Positions 61,516 through 64,000 of a stretch of 64,000 nt of DNA are shown here, one piece after another. Position numbers and translations under genes: made by a program. The notes under the pieces are model-generated. The model was not told the origin of the DNA. It searched no databases and saw nothing but the letters and a program-made list of their open reading frames with translations. Source of the stretch: Pseudomonadota bacterium (lineage in GTDB: Bacteria; Pseudomonadota; Alphaproteobacteria; Rhizobiales; Beijerinckiaceae); assembly GCA_023423995.1 (NCBI GenBank), contig JAFAEL010000031.1, positions 1-64,000 of the forward strand, read 5' to 3'. How positions within the stretch are numbered: the stretch's first letter is position 1; each line of letters begins with the position of its first letter.

Positions 61516-61685
61516 GCTGGTCTCCCTTGTGGATGGAGGACTGACGGCCACCGCCGAGGATCGTAGCAGGCGCGGCGTCAAAATGTCCTTCGCCTTGAGG
61601 GCGGCGATGCGGGTTTTCATCTGAGCTTCCGCCTTCCTGGCCCGGCGGACCCATGGGGAGCCTAGGTCCGGCGGCGCGACATGCC

Positions 61686-61699
61686 TTGATCTGAGTCAC
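61686..61699 (+). promoter_or_regulatory. FNR/FixK-like site upstream of phaC
   Basis: TTGA-TCTGAG-TCAC matches seven of eight half-site bases of TTGA-N6-TCAA. Its centre (61692.5) is 59.5 nt before the phaC ATG at 61752, the same spacing as the two other sites in this region. Confidence 0.6.
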
Positions 61700-61751
61700 A
61701 ACACCTCGAACCAGGCGGCCTATCTGGCGACCGGGACAGGAGTTCAGTCTG

Positions 61752-63608
61752 ATGCAGGCGAGACCGAGTGCCATAGCTCACCCCCAGCCACTCGCGGATT
61801 CGAACGTCGTAGCGCTGCGGCCGGCCGGTCAGACGCCCCGAGAGGACACGTCGAAGCCGGTGCGAGGTCTCGACGACCGCTCGCTCGTCCAGTTCGGAAA
61901 CTCGATCGACAATGCGGCGCATGCTGCTCTCGCCCGCCTCACCGGAGGCCTCTCGCCGGCAGCATTGGGCGGCGCCTATCTCGATTGGGCGGTCCATCTC
62001 GCCTTTTCGCCCGGCAAACAGACCGAACTGGCCGTCAAGGCCCAGCGCAAATGGATGCGGCTCGCCCATTACGGGCTATCCTGCTTCTTCGGCGGCGGGA
62101 CGGCCGAGCCGTGCATCACGCCCCTGCCGCAGGACCGCCGGTTCTCGGATCCGCTCTGGCAGACCTGGCCGTATAATCTGGCCCACCAGGCGTTCCTCCT
62201 GAACCAGCAATGGTGGCACAACGCCACCACCGGGGTCGCCGGCGTAACCCAGCCGCACGAGAACCTCGTCGAGTTCGCGACACGCCAGGCGCTCGACGTA
62301 TTCTCCCCCTCGAACTACCTGCTCACCAATCCGGTCGCCCTGGACGAGACCGTCAAGACAGGCGGCAGGAACCTCGCCGTGGGCCTCAGAAACCTTGCCG
62401 AGGACCTCGAGCGGGAGATCCGTGGCCGCGGACCTGCCGGAACGGAGGCGTTCCAGGTCGGGAAGGATGTCGCGGTGACGCCGGGCAAGGTCGTGTACCG
62501 GAACCGCCTGATCGAGCTCATCCAGTACGCCCCCGCCACCGAGACGGTGAGGCCCGAGCCGGTGCTGATCGTGCCGGCCTGGATCATGAAGTACTACATC
62601 CTCGATCTTTCGCCGGGGAACTCGCTCGTCCGCTACCTGACGGAGCAGGGGTTCACGGTGTTCATCGTGTCCTGGCGCAATCCCGGCCCCGAGGAGCGCG
62701 ACCTCAGCTTCGATGATTACCGGACGCTCGGCGTCATGGCTGCCCTGGATGCGATCGCTGCCATCGTGCCGGGCCGAAAGGTGCATGCGACCGGATACTG
62801 CCTCGGAGGCACGCTGCTTTCAATCGCAGCGGCCGCGATGGCGCGGGATGGCGACGACCGTCTCGCCACCATCAGCCTCTTCGCCGCCCAGCAGGACTTC
62901 ACCGAGGCTGGCGAACTCACGCTCTTCATCAACGAGAGCCAGGTCAGCTTCCTGGAGAGCCTGATGTGGGCGCAGGGCACGCTCGATTCGGCCCAGATGG
63001 CCGGGGCGTTCCAGCTCCTGCGCTCGAACGATCTCATCTGGTCGCGGGTGGTGAATACCTACCTCATGGGCAAGCGGCAGGGGATGACGGACCTCATGGC
63101 CTGGAACGCCGATGCGACCGGAATGCCCTGCCGGATGCACTCGGAATACCTGCGCCACCTCTTCCTCGACAACGACCTCGCTGAAGGCCGCTTCAAGGTG
63201 GATGGCCGCGCGGTCGCGCTGACCGACATCCGCGCACCGATCTGTGCGGTAGGTACGGAGCGCGACCACGTCGCGCCGTGGCGGTCCGCCTTCAAGGTGC
63301 ACCTCCTCACGGACACGGAGGTCACCTTCATGCTGGCGAGCGGGGGACATAACGGCGGGATCGTCTCCCCGCCCGGCCGTTCCGGCCGCTTCTACCGCGT
63401 GCTCACGAAGGGCGCCCACGACCGGTATTCCGGTCCTGACGAGTGGCTGACCATCGCGAGACGGGAGGAGGGCTCCTGGTGGCCGGCATGGGCGGCATGG
63501 CTCGCGGAACGGTCCGGCGAGCCAGTCGCGCCTCCCACGATGGGTAGCGGCGACGGGCGATATGTGCCCCTCTGCGACGCCCCGGGAACCTACGTTCTCG
63601 AGGCGTGA
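61752..63608 (+). CDS. phaC: Class I poly(3-hydroxyalkanoate) synthase
   Basis: A 618-residue PHA synthase that polymerises (R)-3-hydroxyacyl-CoA on storage granules. The N-terminal PhaC domain includes DPLWQTWPYNLAHQAFLLNQ and NPVALDETVKTGGRNLAVGL. The alpha/beta hydrolase core has the modified lipase box GYCLGGTL with nucleophile Cys350, the catalytic Asp in VGTERDHVAPW, and the His in ASGGHNGGIVSPP. PAWIMKYYILDLSPGNSLVR and SWRNPGPEERDLSFDDY are also typical. The Trp/Glu-rich C-terminus is normal. A FixK-like site precedes it, and a MaoC-type hydratase gene follows after 8 nt. Confidence 0.95.
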   Translation: MQARPSAIAHPQPLADSNVVALRPAGQTPREDTSKPVRGLDDRSLVQFGNSIDNAAHAALARLTGGLSPAALGGAYLDWAVHLAFSPGKQTELAVKAQRKWMRLAHYGLSCFFGGGTAEPCITPLPQDRRFSDPLWQTWPYNLAHQAFLLNQQWWHNATTGVAGVTQPHENLVEFATRQALDVFSPSNYLLTNPVALDETVKTGGRNLAVGLRNLAEDLEREIRGRGPAGTEAFQVGKDVAVTPGKVVYRNRLIELIQYAPATETVRPEPVLIVPAWIMKYYILDLSPGNSLVRYLTEQGFTVFIVSWRNPGPEERDLSFDDYRTLGVMAALDAIAAIVPGRKVHATGYCLGGTLLSIAAAAMARDGDDRLATISLFAAQQDFTEAGELTLFINESQVSFLESLMWAQGTLDSAQMAGAFQLLRSNDLIWSRVVNTYLMGKRQGMTDLMAWNADATGMPCRMHSEYLRHLFLDNDLAEGRFKVDGRAVALTDIRAPICAVGTERDHVAPWRSAFKVHLLTDTEVTFMLASGGHNGGIVSPPGRSGRFYRVLTKGAHDRYSGPDEWLTIARREEGSWWPAWAAWLAERSGEPVAPPTMGSGDGRYVPLCDAPGTYVLEA

Positions 63609-63616
63609 GGTCTCAC

Positions 63617-64000
63617 ATGGCGCTCAACTACGTCGAGAACCGGCTGGTCGGGGAGATCTCGGTCGGCGATCATGCCAGCCTCGTTCGGACGCTCAGGCCG
63701 GAGGACATCAGCCTCTTCGCCGTCGTGTCCGGGGACGTGAACCCCGCCCACCTGGACGCCGATTACGCGGCGACCGACATCTTCCACGGCGTCGTCGCGC
63801 ACGGGATGTGGGGAGGATCCCTCATCTCGGCCGTTCTCGGAACCGAGCTCCCGGGCCCGGGCACGATCTATCTCGGCCAGACCCTCAAATTCGTGCATCC
63901 CATCAGGGTCGGCGACACGATCACGGCGAGCGTGACGGTGCGGAGCAAGGACGAGGCCCGGTCTCGGCTCGTCCTCGACTGCCGGTGCGAAAACCAGGCC
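63617..64000 (+). CDS. MaoC-type (R)-enoyl-CoA hydratase, N-terminal part (possibly fused to phosphotransacetylase)
   Basis: The first 128 codons of a gene cut by the right edge. The MaoC motif is clear: EDISLFAVVSGDVNPAHLDA with the catalytic Asp and His (DVNPAH), then FHGVVAHGMWGGSLISAVLG and IYLGQTLKFVHPIRVGDTIT. Such hydratases make (R)-3-hydroxyacyl-CoA for PHA synthase. In Rhizobiales, proteins with this N-terminus next to phaC are often bifunctional enoyl-CoA hydratase/phosphate acetyltransferases; the second domain would lie beyond the window. Starts 8 nt after phaC, so it is co-transcribed. Confidence 0.9.
   Translation, partial: MALNYVENRLVGEISVGDHASLVRTLRPEDISLFAVVSGDVNPAHLDADYAATDIFHGVVAHGMWGGSLISAVLGTELPGPGTIYLGQTLKFVHPIRVGDTITASVTVRSKDEARSRLVLDCRCENQA

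Noticed and set aside
61568..61581. Fourth FNR/FixK-like site before the lipoyl-like gene
   Set aside because: Only one half-site (TTGA on the minus strand) matches at the expected distance; the other half reads GCCT, so it was not counted.

Overview
The window is a GC-rich, gene-dense chromosomal segment of an alphaproteobacterium, most likely from Hyphomicrobiales (Rhizobiales) and near Methylobacteriaceae. That placement rests on gene content read from the sequence: malyl-CoA lyase, IalB-type protein, opgGH, an HWE sensor kinase, BluB, an RR-motif OpgG, HspQ and FixK/FNR-like sites. No rRNA, tRNA, CRISPR array, prophage or plasmid backbone was seen. One IS630 element is present.

Region by region. 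1-2400: 5' part of a GH13 alpha-amylase/trehalose-synthase-like gene, two very small genes, a DUF3445 haem protein and secG. 2487-7514: pyrG, a DUF350 membrane protein, an O-antigen-ligase-like protein and an HWE histidine kinase. 7511-12243 (minus): a four-gene acyl-CoA operon (ligase, dehydrogenase, hydratase, CoA-transferase). 12469-18279: thrS, an acetyltransferase/MFS pair, a LysR regulator and an orphan TRAP binding protein. 18411-25813: opgG-opgH, glmU, glmS and a small gene that carries an IS630 insertion exactly at its stop codon. 26928-34050: panB, recG, sdhE and mfd. 34103-43801: a pseudo-receiver, a degenerate adenylating enzyme, ialB, hspQ, malyl-CoA lyase divergent from an AEC carrier, a UbiH-type hydroxylase, quinone reductase, rimO, ureidoglycolate lyase and an orphan BrnA. 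43869-52200: DUF4399 protein, a kinase-SUMF1 fusion, then a peptide-type ABC operon (binding protein plus two permeases) followed by a VOC protein and a thioredoxin-fold isomerase. 52259-56992: bluB with a flavoprotein, a FemAB-like acetyltransferase and a FAD reductase.

57352-64000 is the most interesting stretch. It holds a universal stress protein, a minus-strand run (99-aa protein, Nramp-like carrier, zinc alcohol dehydrogenase), a lipoyl-fold protein without its lysine, PHA synthase, and the start of a MaoC-type enoyl-CoA hydratase gene. Three transcription units carry FNR/FixK-like half-site pairs (TTGA-N6-TCAA or one mismatch), each centred exactly 59.5 nt upstream of the start codon. 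This suggests one low-oxygen or redox-stress regulon linking stress protection, metal transport, alcohol oxidation and PHA storage.

Several small nucleic-acid structures also stand out: palindromic repeats that supply and can mask the ribosome binding site of an ABC permease, an in-frame palindromic insertion inside recG, a hairpin masking the start of the gene after glmS, nested dyads ahead of thrS, and a terminator-like hairpin with no gene before it.
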